Source of the DNA: Adineta steineri
Taxonomy: Eukaryota > Rotifera > Eurotatoria > Adinetida > Adinetidae
Direction of reading: 5' to 3'
Length of the DNA: 64,000 bases
Assembly: GCA_905250115.1 (NCBI GenBank)
Contig: CAJNOI010000228.1
Location: 59,504-123,503, forward strand
Shown here: positions 1 through 15,200 of the stretch, piece after piece
Position numbering within the stretch: the first letter of the stretch is position 1
How the letters are laid out: each line of letters opens with the position of its first letter
Translations under genes and position numbers: made by a program
The notes under the pieces: model-generated
Told to the model about the DNA's origin: nothing
The model's database searches: none
What the model saw: only the letters and a program-made list of their open reading frames with translations

Positions 1-231
1 AATGTTGAATAATAGTACCATTTGTATCAAGAGAGAGTGCTGTTCGAAGAATTTGATGTTTTGTAATGATAGATTGAAATGTATGTTGTAATTGTGAAAT
101 AGATATGTGATCATTCATAGATGAAATTCGATAAATTAATGGAATAACATACATGTTAGTATTATGATCTGTTGATGAAAATCGAATTCGTTCATCTAAA
201 TAGATTCGTACTTGTGCAAATGATGCTTCAG
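1..231 (-). other. NRPS domain C7: start of the next condensation domain (partial)
   Basis: After T3 and a 65-bp intron (232-296), the reading frame continues with EASFAQVRIYLDERIRFSS and then KHQILRTALS, the opening motifs of a condensation domain. The window edge cuts it, so the gene goes on beyond coordinate 1 with at least part of a further module. Its place directly after a carrier domain matches C3 and C5. Confidence 0.85.
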
Positions 232-3200
232 CTACAATGAGAAAAAAGGGAAGTATGTAGTTGATGATAATATCTAGCAGAAATTGTTTTGCTTACTTTG
301 AATAATATGTAAGGGAGACCAAGGGTACTCATCCACAGTATGGATGGTATTGATAGATTGTTGAATGAATTGAGCATGATGGCTAATTGTTGGATGTTCA
401 AATAGATTTGAAATAGAAAGAGTATGTGTTTCTGAATAAAACTCGATCTTGTATCGATGAAAAAGTTGCATGATAAGTAATGAATGACCACCAATAGTAA
501 ATATATTTGTATCAGTTGGTATTTGATTTTGTTTGAATATCTCACACCAAATACGATGAATATTAACTTCAATATCATTTGTTGGTAGTGATAGCTCTAC
601 ACTGTTTGTGAGACGTGTTGATGGGAAGTGAGGTGGCGGAAGAAGTTTTCGATCTATTTTTCCATTCTGATTCAAAGGTAATTTATCAAGTATAATAAAT
701 ATGGATGGAATCATATGTGGTGGAAGATGAGATTGACAATGTTCACGCAATTTCTTTTCATTAATCTCAGAACATTGAACATATGCAACTAAATGATCAT
801 CATTCCATTTCACAACAACACAATTAGAAATCGATGTAGTGTTAAGTAAACATCGTTCGATTTCACCAAGTTCGATTCGTTGTCCATGAAGTTTGATTTG
901 ATGATCTTTTCTTCCTTGATAATGGAGGAGACCATTTTTATCGATTGTAACAAGATCACCTGTTCGATAAAAGAGTTGACCATCTATTTCAACAAGAGCT
1001 TTTGCAGTTAAATCATCATGTCCAAAATAACCAGCAAAAACGCCTGATCCTCCTATAAAAAGTTCACCTTCTTGATCGCTAACAGATGATTGTAAATATC
1101 GATTCATAATCATACATCGGTAGTTAAAAAGTGGTCTACCAATTGAAACGCTTCGTGTGTCGTCTATCAGATGTACTCTGTGGAAGGTAGAAACTATAGT
1201 TGTTTCTGCTGGACCATATAAATTCCACACAACACAGCTCGGTGTGCAAGTTTCAAGAATCAATTTGATTAAAGGAACAGCAAAAGCTTCACCTAGAATA
1301 AGGAAAATATAGTATGATGAAAGAATGAGAATCAATTTAAGTCACTCACCAATACTACAAAGTGATCGAAGATGTTTTACGGCATTTATGTTCCTGTTTT
1401 GCTCAATAAAAACGAAAAAGCTATGTAGAAAGCTTGGTACAGTATGTAGATATGTGATCTGTTTGTTCTGTAAGGTTTCAGATAAATAGTTGAAATCAAT
1501 CGTTCCACCTGGATGAAGCATAATCAATGTACCTCCAATCAACAATGTACCAAGTATCTCTTGAACATGAATATCAAATGAACATCGTGTCATTTGTACA
1601 ATTGTATCATCTTTATTAAATGAGTTAATATAAGCCAAAGAATGCATACAATCAATAAAGTTCTTATGTCGAACTTGAACCTATGGAAGAACATGAAAAT
1701 CAATCAAATATTCCACAATTCAGTGTCAACGAACCGCTTTAGGTGTTCCAGTTGAGCCACTTGTGAAAATAGTGTACGCTATTATTTCGCCTTTCACTAT
1801 CACACTTGAAAGGCAATTATAACTTATGTTACTTTCTATATCATTGACATTTAATATTGAATCAATATTAAGCGCAATAATGTCATGATTAAATTTCGTC
1901 GTAGTTAAATCATGAACAAGAATAAGACGACTTTGTGTTTGTTGTGTAAGTGCATGTAAACGATGTTGTGGATCTCGAGGTGACAATGGACAATAAACAC
2001 CACCAGCCATTTCAATCGCCATTATACCAATCACCTAATTAAAATCAATCTCATATTTACATCAATAGTTACTCATCTTAATTAACTTACCATTGACAAA
2101 CTTCTTTCAACACACTGACATACGACCTCACCTGGAAACACATGATATTCATTGACAAGAGTTAAAGATAAGACTTGAACATAATATAGAAGTTCACTAT
2201 ATGTCAAAGCTTGTTCATCTAGTTCAACAGCCAGCTTCTGTGGATGTTTCATCACTTGATATACAAATTCATGATGAATACAAGTGAGAGCAGATGGAAA
2301 TGATATTTGTGTGTTATTTAATGATTGTATTAGTAATCTTTCATTTGGTAATGTTAATGATATTTCATGGATTGACTTATTCATATGATTATCAAGAGAT
2401 GTAAATAACTGATTTAAGATTGAACGAAATCGTTGTGAAATCTTCTCCACTGTCTCTATATTGAACAAGTCAAGTGATGCATTCATTGTCCATGATAGTT
2501 GATTCATGTTCTTATCATGATAAATAGGAAGAGAAAAGTCGGACACACTTGGTATCTGCTCTTCATTAATGTTGGATAAGGAAATTGCTGGAACAAGTTG
2601 AGAATCCCCAACCATCATTGCATTGTTGTCACTGTTACTCTTGTACGATATAAATTCCAGAGATGTGTCCAAAAATGCATTTTTAGATATATGTGGATGT
2701 TGAGTGAGAATATGTTGAAGTGGAAAATATGAATATTTCATACTGTTTGTTGTTGTATCCTGAACATGTTCTAGTAATTTATGAAAAGACCACTGTGGAT
2801 CTAATTGACATCGTAATGGAATGACATTCTCAAACAGTCCAATGATTGATTTGAGTTCATCTCTATATCGATTATTATTGATGTTCATAGCCAGGCAAAG
2901 ATCTGTTTGTCCATTAGTTAGTTTAAATAGAAAGATGAAATAAATAGTAAATGTGAGATGTTCAAGTGATATGTTGTTTGATGATGCATGAAGAAGAAAC
3001 TCATGTGAAAGATCCTGACCAAAATCAAAAGAAATCGATGTTGTATGGCAAGTTCGATGTTCATTTGCAAGACGATATCGATCAAATGGTAATGACAAAG
3101 GTTGATCAAGTTTACAATCATGAAGAACATCTAGCCAAAACATACTTGCACCAGTCATCGACGTTTCTTGTTCAATAACAGCATCTATAAAATTAAAGAC

Positions 3201-6200
3201 AAGAATGTAGTAGAAAAGAGAAAAGTAGAAGTAGTATTTATAATTACAGTCGAGATAACGAAGATTAGTGTTGTCATCATATAGTAATTGACCTGTTGTA
3301 TATGCCTGATTGAGATCGTGAAGAAATATATTCATTGATGGAAAATCAAATAAAGCATGATGAAAGTTGAAGATAAGTAGATCTTTGTGAGAAAGAAGAT
3401 GATTTGAGGAGATTTGTTTGTAATAAACAAGATGACATCGAAAGACAAGACCTTGAGCAAGATCAAAAAATCGAGGATTATGTCTTTCTTCATGTATGAT
3501 ATGATTGAGTTGTTCATGTGTTGTGTAAGTGCTTTCAATAAATGTAAATAATTTATTATTATTCTGGCTGAAATCGATGATTTGTTGCATGAGTCGATTG
3601 CTGTGTGGATGAAAGTTGAGTGATGTTCGAAGGGATTCATGTTTGGTAATGACTAGTTGAAGAGCATGATGAAGATGTTGCACTGATAAAGAATGATGTG
3701 AGTAGAGAGAATAAACAAAAGGCATGTTGTAGATTGGTACTTGTGATCTGTTGGGAGGGAAGTGAAAAGATTCATTATACCATAGACGAGCTTGTGCAAA
3801 TGATGCTGGTGCTAGAATAATCAGAATTAAGTTGATTGCAGTTCTGAAACCGAATTATCAACTGATGTTTGATTTCAGTCTCCTAGCCACGTTTTAGGCG
3901 AGCTGTTTTCTAACTAGTAAAACAATTGATCGAGAGTGTGGAGTCCGGATTCAGATTGGATTAGGTAATAGTCGTTTGAATACCTTTGTATCACAACTGA
4001 GATCATATTTTGATACATTGTCGTTAATACTAGAAGACAGCTAAAACTTTTGCTATTGTCGTCGGGTAGGTGTGCGATAAGAGAAAAGACATTCCGATCT
4101 GCATCGACATCCTCACATCTACGTCCACCCTCCCATGATCATTAGGGAGCGTAATCTCAGTTAAAATATTACATTTCTGTTCTCGAATGATCTCACTGAT
4201 ATAGAAACATATCTGCAATGGTATTTTTGCATAAGGTATTGATTGCCAATATAAACATTCATTAGGAAAAACTTGGTCTAGATAAACATACCTTCGTTCA
4301 TTATATGTGATTGTCGACAAAAGATAATATCTTCCATTTCTTGAGTTTCTTCTGGTAGAATAAGATTAATCTTCGATATAGATGTAAAACATGTATCAAT
4401 TCGATTCATAGTTTCTTTCGATGAAAAAAGTTGTTGAATACAATATTCTAATCTTCGACCTATATTTGTAACTGTAATCTCATCAAACAGATCATGTGAA
4501 CAAGTTAAACAAAATGATAATCTATTATTTTGCAACATTGGATTATAGACAAACATTAACATAAAATCAAACTTAGCCACTTCAAACGATTGTTCAAATG
4601 ACACTTGTTTAAGGTTTGCTCCATCGAAAGATAATTCATCGTTGTGTGACGATATAGTAATAAAGTCATACATTGTTTCGAGAAATGAAATATTTGATTT
4701 ATTAACATGTAAATTAGCAAGAATATGTTGAAGTGGATAATGTGAATGTCCAAGAATTGATAAACATTTTTCTTGAACATATTTAATCAGTTCATCAAAT
4801 AACCATTGCGGATCAAGTTGAATACGATACGGTAGTGTCGAAACAAACATTCCCATTATATTTTGTAGTTCAGTTTTGTGTCGATTAGCATTAAGAGAAG
4901 AAATACATAAATCATTTTCACCATGAGTTAACTTGGAAAGAAAAGCATATAATACAGTTAGACCTAACTGAAATGGTGTCACATGATGTATAGAAGCATA
5001 ATCAAGAAATGATTGTGAAATCTCGTTGTCAAAAGAGGTTTGAGTGACAGAAGCAGAACTCGATCGATGATCATTAGACAAGCGATGTCGATCAGCTGGT
5101 AATAATAATCGAGATTCCAAATTGTATTCTTCTAACTGTAAATACCAAAATTCACGAGATGTTGACATATCAATTAGACGTTCATGTATACTGTAATCAA
5201 TATATTGCAATGATTCATCATTTTCTGCTGATATTGTGTTAGTATTGTAAGCTAAACATAGATCATTGAAAAAGATTGAACGACTTGCTCGATCAAATGC
5301 TGCATGATGAAAAGCAATGAGAAGAACATCAGAATTAGTTATGAATTCACTGGTATTATTTTCATTTAATGATATTTGATGTTTCAGAATCTCAGTATGA
5401 AAAACACGACCAGTTGATAAATCAAAGAGCGTAGGATTAATAGTTGTTTGATAAATAATGTTTTGAAGTTTATTTTCATTTTCAAATGTTTGATTCATAG
5501 TTACTGTGAATGTTTTATGTGTATCTGTAATGCATTGCGTTAAATTACTATTATCATTGTTTAACATAAGAGATGTCCGTAATATTTTATGTTTATTCAA
5601 AACACATCGTAGTGCTTGTAATAAACGATTGAATGATAATGATCCTTGAACAACTTGTAAAGTATGCAGTTCATTGTAAATAGCAATATCACTCGAAAAA
5701 CGAACTTGTTCATCGAGAAAGATACGTTCTTGAGCAAAAGAGGCAATACCTGGGAATTAAACAATAGAAACTATTTTAATAATTTCCAAGCAAACACTTT
5801 TACCTTCATTTATATGTAATGTACACCATTGAGTTGCCTTGATATTATTCACTATAACAGTTTGAAGTAATTGTGAATGTTGAAATATAGTTGGTTGTTG
5901 AAGAAATGGAGCAATGGAAAGTGTATGAGCATCAAAGTTAAATACTGATTGATAATGATGATAAAGTTCAATAAATAACAGTGAATGACCACCAATACTA
6001 AAAAAACTAGTCGTTCTAGAAATGTGATTTTCATTACAATGAAGAACTTGACACCAAATAGAGTGTATACGTTCTTCGAACTGATTAAGAGGAGTATCAG
6101 ATTTATCGGGCGATAACAAAGTTGATAAAGAAGAACCGGGTGAGGGAAGTTGTTTTCGGTCTACTTTTCCATTTTGATTCAAAGGTAGTTTCTCAAGTAT

Positions 6201-9200
6201 GATAAAGAAAGATGGAATCATATGTGGTGGAAGATGAGATTGACAATATTGACGTAGTTCTTCTTCATTCACGTGAGATGATTGAACATATGCAACTAAA
6301 TAGTCATCATTCCATTTCATGACAACACAAGCAGAGATGGATGTAATGCTAAGTAAACATCGTTCGATTTCACCAAGTTCAATTCGTTGTCCATGTAGTT
6401 TGATTTGATGATCTTTTCTTCCTTGATAATGGAGAAGACCATTGTTATCTATTCTAACAAGATCACCTGTTCGATAAAATAGTTGACCATCTATTTCAAC
6501 AAGAGCTTTTGCAGTTAAATCATCACGTCCAAAATAGCCGGCAAAGACACCGGCACCTCCTACACACAATTCTCCTTCTTCGCCAATAGGAACAGGTTGT
6601 AAGTATACATCAAACATCTTGCATTGATAATTAGCAAGAAGACTACCTATAGGAACATCCAAATGACCAGACATGGAGTCAATAAGATAAATTGTCGATA
6701 GCATTGTTGTTTCAGCCGGCCCGTATACATCCCACATGTAGCATGTCTTCTGCACGTAGTGCTTGACATGGTATACCAACTTGTGAGAGACAACTTCACC
6801 TAGAAATTTAGGAAAAGGTTATATAATTGCGTTTTTTATGTATTCTACTAACCGCCAATTGCAAGCGATCGCAGTGTAACTAACGGATTACCATTAAAAT
6901 TCTTTTCAATAAAATCACAGAAATTATACAAGAAACTAGGAACAGATGCCATATACGTAATTTGTTTGTTTTCCAGTGTATTTGCGAAATATAAAAAATC
7001 CATATTCCCATAAGAACGTAACATGACAACAGACGCGCTTGAAAGTAAAGCACCCACAATTTCCTGAATATGTGCATCAAATGCAGCAGCAAAAACTTGC
7101 ACCACTGTGTCCTTTTCGTCAATGTAGTCAATGTATTGAAGGGAATGTATGAAACTTATGAGATTTTTATGTCTTGTCTGAGTCTAAAACAAAGAGAAGA
7201 AGTGAAGCAAATATTCTAGAATGCAGTAAAGACAAACCGCTTTAGGAACACCAGTTGAACCACTTGTGAAAGTGATGTAAGCTATATTGTCCGATGTAAC
7301 GTTTATACCTGATAGTTGGTCAACATCATTATCACTTTTCATATAGTTGTCAGTGCATACTAAATCAGTATTGACTGAGATAATATTATCATTAACCTTA
7401 TTTGTTGTAAAACGATGAACAAGAAGAAGCTGACTTCCTGTTTGTTCTATCAGTGCATGCAAACGATGCTGTGGATCTCGAGGTGATAATGGGCAATAAA
7501 CACCACCAGCCATTTCAATTCCCATAATACCAATCACCTAATCGAAATCAATCTCAAGTTCACATTCATTGTTACTCATCATAATTAACTTACCATTGAC
7601 AAACTTCGCTCAACGCATTGACATATGACCTCACCTGGAAGAACATGATATTCATTAAGAAGAATTATGGATAATAATTGTACATAATGTAAGAGTTCAC
7701 AATATGTCAATGACTGTTCATCTAGTTCAACAGCAAGTTTTTGTGGATGCTTCATTACTTGATATACAAATTCATGATGAACACAACTGACAGGAGATGG
7801 AAATAATACTTGTGTATTATTCAATGATTGCATTATATACCGTTCACTTGGTAATATTATTGATAATTCATGAATAGATTTATTTTTTTCACTATTAAAA
7901 GATGTAAATTGTTGATGTAACATTGTCTGAAATCTTTGTGCAATTATGCAAATTGTTCCAGGATTAAATAAATCAAGTGAAGCATCGATTGTGCATGAGA
8001 TTTCATTTAGATTCAGATCATGCTGAAAACTAAGCATGAAATCAAATTTACTCATTATTTCATCTTCACTAATCTTAATTGAATAAGGTATTAAAGAAAT
8101 TCGACTATCACCGATCATTATACCATCTTCCGCATCTTTTGTCATAGATGATACAAAGTCAAAGGAAGTATCAAGAAATACAGGATTTGATATATTTGGA
8201 TGTTGATTGAGAATACGTTGAAGTGGAAAATATGAATACTTAATATAGTTTATCATATTATCTTGAACGTGCTTAGTGATTTTATTAAATGATAAATGAG
8301 GATCGAGTTGACATCGCAAAGGTATCGCATTCACAAACATGCCAACGATAGAGTTAAGTTCATCTCTATATCGACCATCTGTGTTTATTCCAATGCATAA
8401 ATCTTTTTCTCCATTCGTTAATTCAAATAAAAACACATAATAAGTGGCAAGTGCAAGTTGTTCAAGTGATACATTATTCGATGATGCATGAGTACGAAAG
8501 TTATGTGAGAGATCTTGACCAAAATCAAAAGAAATAGATGTTCCACGACCAGTTCGATGTTCATTTGCAAGACGATATCGGTCAAATGGTAATGGTAAAG
8601 ATTGATCAAGTTTACAATCATGAAGAGCATCAAGCCAAAACATACTTGCACCAGTCATTGACATTTGTTGTTCAATAACAGCATCTGTTATGCAATTAAA
8701 GAAGAGAATGTATGAGAAAAGATAAAAAATATAAGAACTAATTATATTTACAATCGAGATAACGAAGATTAGTGTTGTCATCATATAGTAATTGACTTGT
8801 TGTATATGCTTGATTGAGATCATGAAGAAATATATTCATCGATGAAAAGTCAAATAAACCATGATGAAAGTTGAAGATAAGTAGATCGTTGTGAGAAAGA
8901 AGATGATGTGAAGAGATTTGTTTGTAGTAAACAAGATGGCATCGAAAGACAACACCTTGAGTAAGATTAAAAAGATGAGGATTACGTTTCTCGCCATGTA
9001 AAAGTTCATTGAGTTGTTTATCTGTTTCATAAGTAGATTCGATGATTGAAAACATATTATTCTTATTATTTTTATGTTCATGAGTAATAACTCGTTGCAG
9101 AAGTAGATTCTTTTCGGTGTCGAAATGAAGTGATGTATGAAGTGAAGGATGTTTGTGAACAGTGAGATGAAGAGCATGTTGAAGTTGTTTAATGGATAAA

Positions 9201-12200
9201 GTATGGCCTGCTTGCAACCGATAAACAAAAGGCATATTATAAATTGCTATTTGAGGGTTGTTTGGATCGAATCGAATTCTTTCATCAAGCCATATACGAG
9301 CTTGTGCAAATGATGCTGGTGCTAGAATAATGAAATTTTAGTTAATTATAAGGTAAAACCATATTGAAGGTGTGGATGGATATAGGTGTGCACATTGTAT
9401 TAATCATACACTCTTACTAAATCCCACAATCAGACCCACGCCCACACCCACCCATCCTCAACTTTTTCTATTGAAAATATTTTTAATATGTATATATGTC
9501 TATCGTTGTCAACTATTCGTCGTTGTCCAAATCTGTTTCTTCCTTGTTTTTCTTATATGATGTTCTTCCACAACTAGAGAATCTTTTCATACGCAAAAAG
9601 AATAGCCATACCTTCTGTAGAAACGCCTGTCTGGCGACTTAATGTTAATGCACATATTTCGCTCGCTTCTTCAGGCAATATCAAAGACAAAGTTTTGATA
9701 GACTTAGTAGATCGATTCTTTTCTATGCCATTTGAGTTTGTCAGAAATAATTGTGACAGGAGATGCTGAAATCGTTGCGCTATTGTTTTAACAGTAGTGT
9801 TATCAAATAAATCATGCGAACAGGAGAATCGACAGGAAAGTTTATGATTATCTGATGTCGGATTGTATAGGAACATTGTTGAGAAGTCAAACTGAGAAAT
9901 TTCATTTGCTTGTTTGATTGAAATTTGTTCTAAGCGTACATCACCTATAGAATACCAATCAATATTTGTAGACACCGGTATAAAATTAAATACGATCTCA
10001 AGAAATGGAACATCCAATTGATTAAGTCGAAAATCAGTAAGTATATGCTGAAGTGGATAATGAGAATGTTCAAGAATTGACAAGCACTTTTCTCGAACAT
10101 GTTTCACAAGTTCATCAAATGACCAATGCGAATTGAGTTGTACACAATATGGTAACGTTGAAACAAACATGCCGATCATATTTTCTAATTCACTTCGATA
10201 TCGATTAGCATTAATAGATGCAATGCATAAATCAGTTTCGCCATGAGTTAATTTGAAGAGAAACACATAAAATGCAGTCAAACCGAGCTGAAAAGGTGTA
10301 ATTTGATGTAAGGAAGCATAATTGAGAAACATCATCGACAGCTCCCTATCAAAAGAGATTTGAGCTATCGACGCCAAGCCAGATCGTTGAACAGCTGGTA
10401 AACGGTGTCTATCAACTGGTAGCTTTAATGCGCGTTTGAGATTAAATCCTTCTAGTTGAGAATACCAGAAGCTACGAGATGATGTCATATCCATAATCCG
10501 TTCATAAACAGCATAATCAATATATTGCACTGATTGTTTATCAACTAAAACTGTCATGTTATTACTATAAGCATTATAGAAATCATTCAACAGGATTGGT
10601 ATAGAAGTTCCATCAACTGCTGCATGATGAAAATATAATACAAAAACATCAGACTTTTCAAGAAACTCTGTGTGATCAGTATCATGTGTAGTCTTCTGCT
10701 GTTGAAGTATTTGGCAACTAAAAACTCGACCATTAGACAAATCAAACAGATCAGGATTGATAACCGTTCGATAAATCATATTTTGAAGTTCATTGTCACT
10801 CTCGAAAGTTTGTTGATCAAGAAACGTAAATGTTTTGTGATTGTCAGTGACATATTGCTGTAGTGTACTATCATCATTATTAAACACGAGTGAAGTACGC
10901 AATATTTCATGTTTCCTCAAAACCAGTTGGAGAGCTTGTAGTACTCGATTTATTGATAAGACACCTTCAGTAACTCGTAGTGCAGCGAAATTATTATAGA
11001 AGATATGTTTATTAGAGAATCGAATTTGTTCATCCAGAAATATACGTTCTTGAGCAAATGATGCCATACCTGAAAATACAATAACAAAACGCTTTAGTTT
11101 ATTTTAATAGTTAATATTAGGAATTTGCACTTTGATTAATGTGGAGAGTATACCATTGTTCCCTTTGAATATCATCAGTCATGACTGTCTTTAATAACTT
11201 TGCATGCTGTTGAATAGTTGGTTGTTTAAGAAACGAACTAATAGCTAATGCACGACTATCGAAACCAAAGATAGTTTGATAACGATGATAAAGTTCAATA
11301 AATAAACGAGAATGACCTCCGATAGTAAAGAAGTTTGTAGTTGTTGATATTTGTCGTCCATTATGCTCCAGCACTTGGCACCATATATCATATACATCTT
11401 TTTCTACTTGATTAACTGGTGTATCAAGTTCACTTACTGATGGCGTAGTTGACGATGGAAGGTAAGATGATGGAAGTAGTTTTCGATCTATTTTTCCATT
11501 TTGATTCAAAGGTAATTTATCAAGAATAATAAAGAAAGATGGAATCATATGTGGAGGAAGATGAGATTGACAATGTTGTCGAAGTTGTTCTTCATTTACA
11601 TTATAACTCTTTTCTTCGACATAAGCAACTAGATAGTCATTATTGCTATGTACTACTTTGACAACAATACACATTGCGGCAATACTCATAATCACTGATT
11701 CAATTTCACTTAATTCAATACGTTGTCCTCGAAGCTTCACTTGGTAATCTTCTCTACCACGGTATTCAAAACAACCGGTTTTGGTATTGAAACATCCTAA
11801 GTCTCCTGTCTTATAGCAGAGTTCATTATTGATTTGACACATGGCTTGTGCCGTTAACTCATTTCGATTACGATAACCGGCGAACACACCAGCACCTATA
11901 TAAGCATTGGAAGAATGTGAACAATTTGCTCATTTACGTTTATGTAGAAAATTACTCACCCCCAATAATAATTTGACCCACATGCATGCCTGGTATAATG
12001 GGTTGAAGATACTTGTCGACGACATAGATGTACACATTTGCCATAGGCTGTCCCAGCGGTATAGAACCACGAACAAGGTCGTCTTCTGTTATTAAATGTT
12101 CAACTGCTGCTTCTGTACATTCAGTAGGACCATAATAGTTGTAAATCTGACAGTTGTTTTTTAGGTAACGTTGAATATCAACAACAGTACCAACGAATAG

Positions 12201-15200
12201 CGATTCTCCTAACATTAAAAACGAAAAATTTTGAAAAAAAACTTGTACTTTTACAACTATTTCAATACCTCCGGTTGATACACATCGAAGCGTTTCAAAA
12301 ACATAATTTCGATTTGTAGTATTTAGAAACTTAGTTAAATTAATCATCTGAGATGGTACAGTGCCCAGATATGACACTTGATGATGAGTAATTGTTTTTG
12401 AAAATAATTCCATATCTAGCTGTCCGTAAGGATGGAGAATAACCACTAGACCGCCTACCATAATAGTACCTAAAGTTTCGCTCAGATGTGCATCAAAAGT
12501 TACTGATGTATGGTGAAGAGAAGTGTCAGACGCTTTGATTATGTAAGATCTAATGTAAAACACGAAGTTACGATGGCGCAATTGAACCTGAAATTATTGA
12601 ACCAAACAGAATATAGTACTGTTCTGTATTATTTAAATTTAATACACGTACTGCTTTGGGTATGCCAGTTGAACCACTTGTGAAAATGAGATAAGCAATA
12701 TCATTGGATGTCACTCTGACATTGGATAGTCGATCAATATCAGCATCACCCTTTGAGTCATGATTAGCCACTATCGAATGAATATCAATCAAAACAATAT
12801 CGTTATCATGAAATTTCGCTCTTGTCAACCAATGAATAAGAACAATACGACTTTGAGTTTGTTCTATAAGTGTATACAAACGATTTTGTGGATCTCTAGG
12901 TGACAATGGACAATATACACTTCCACTCATTTCAATAGCCATTATACCAATAATCTACGAAAAACAAACATACAAAACCTTCAATTAGATGAATCTTCAT
13001 CACTTTAAACAACAACTCACCATCGATAAGCTTCTCTCTACACATTGACAGATAATTTCACCTGGAACGATAAGATGTCTTTTCACAAGATGTGAAGATA
13101 AAACTTGTGCATAATATAACAGTTCAGTATATGTAAGAGATTGATTATCGAATTCAACAGCTAGCTTCTGTGGATGTTGCATGACTTGATAAACAAACTC
13201 ATGATGAATACAAGTGATCGAAGGAAATGATTTTTGTGTATTATTCATTGATTGCATTACATATTGCTCGTTTGATAATATTAATGATAATTGATAGATA
13301 GGTTTGCTTATTTGACCGTCGATAACAGATGTAGATAATTGATGAAACATGAAATGAAATCGTTGTGAAATCTTCTCTGCTGTCTCTCTATTGAATAAGT
13401 CAAGTGATGCATTGATTATACATGCAAATCGATTAGTGTTAAGATCATGTTGAATGAGAAGGGAAAAATCGTCGAGTTGATTTCTGGTCTCCTTCTCATT
13501 TATATTTATTGGAGACGTGACCGAAGAAAGTTGACTATTACCAATCATGATGATGTTGTTGTCATTTATTGTCATAGATGAGAGAAATTCAAATGAGACA
13601 TCAGGAAATGCAGATTTGGAAGCACGTGGATGTTGATCTAGGAGACGTTGAAGTGGAAAATAAGAGTATTTTCGACTGTTTGTTAGTATCTCTTTAACAT
13701 GTTTAACAAGGTTATGTAGAAACCATTGTGGATCTAGTTGACATCGCAAGGGAATAGTATTGACAAACATACCAATCACAGATCTAAGTTCATCTCTGTA
13801 TCGACCATCTATGTTCATTCCAATGCATAGGTCTGTTTCTCCATTCGTTAGTTTAAATAGAAAGACAAAATACATAGACAACGCTAGATGTTCAAAAGAG
13901 AAGTTTTGTGAAGATGTGTAGTGAAGGAAAGTATCACAAAGATCCCGATCGAAATCGAATGAAATAGATGTTCTAAAACTAGATTGGTATTCATTCGTTG
14001 GTCGATATCGATCATATGGCAATGAGAGAGATTGATCTAGTTTGCAATCACGCAGAGCATCATGCCAGAACATGCTTGCACCAATCATGTGCATGTGTTG
14101 TTCAATGACAGCATCTAAAGAAGAGAGAAAGACATGATATGATTATAAAGAGAGAAGTATGAATATTTACAGTCGAGATAGCGAAGTCTGTTAGTGCTGT
14201 TCTCATTGAATAGCTGACTTGTAGTGTATGCTTGATGAAGATCATGGAGAAATATCTTCATCGATGGACAGTCGAACGAGGCATGATGGAAGTTGAAGAT
14301 GATAATATCGTTATCGGAGATAAGATCGTTGGTGGAAATCTGTTTATAACGAACAAAGTGGCATCGGAAGACACGACCCTGAGCAAGATCGAAAACGTGA
14401 GGATTATGTGTTTCATTGTGCATAATTTCATCCAGTTGTTCATCTGTTTCATAAATACTTTCGACTACAGAAAACTGATTATTTTTATGATTCTGTTGGT
14501 CAACAATTCGTTGTGTGAGAATGCTTTTTGTAGTATCAAAAATAAGTGCTGTTCTTAGAGATTGATGTTTGTCAACAACAAGATCGAGTGCGTAACGAAG
14601 CTGCTGAACGGACAAAGTATGATCAGCTGAAAGACGATAGCAGAATACCATATTGTGTGTTGCCAATTGTGGTTCATCCAAATGCAAACGACGTTCTTCA
14701 TCGAGCCATATTTGGTGTTGAGCATATGAAGCTGGTTCTATAATAGTCAGACATTATTTTTACTCACTTATTAGGTTTATTTGCATAGTTAAATACTCGA
14801 ATCGCTCGCAAATAGCCGAAGTTATACATTTTTTATGTTCGAAGGGGTTTAAACTGATTTCACAAGTTACTCATTATGTACAAGTTTTAATTCATGCAGA
14901 TATGTAGAGAGGAATTAGAAATGAGCTTTTTTCGAAGCACTTACTTATTTCGGAGAAATGGCGTAGTGATTCGATGACGTTTGATAAATTTTCAACGTTC
15001 ATTGGTAAAAGAGAAAGATTGCCAATTTTTTCAAAAACTGGGTCGAATCCAATGGTTTTCGTATTTTCAGTGAAGATATGTGAAAGTAGATTTTGAAAAT
15101 ATCGACCAATGTTGGACACCGTCACTTCATCATAACAATCAGCGCTACATTCAAAAATACAATAAGTCGTTTGGCTGGACTGATTATGAATCATTTTCAA

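Noticed and set aside
9612..11069. C3 (and C5, C7) as epimerisation domains, because they sit between T and C
   Set aside because: They open with FAQERIF-LDE and KHEILRTSL motifs typical of condensation domains. I saw no epimerisation-specific signature, so they are called C domains with unknown activity.
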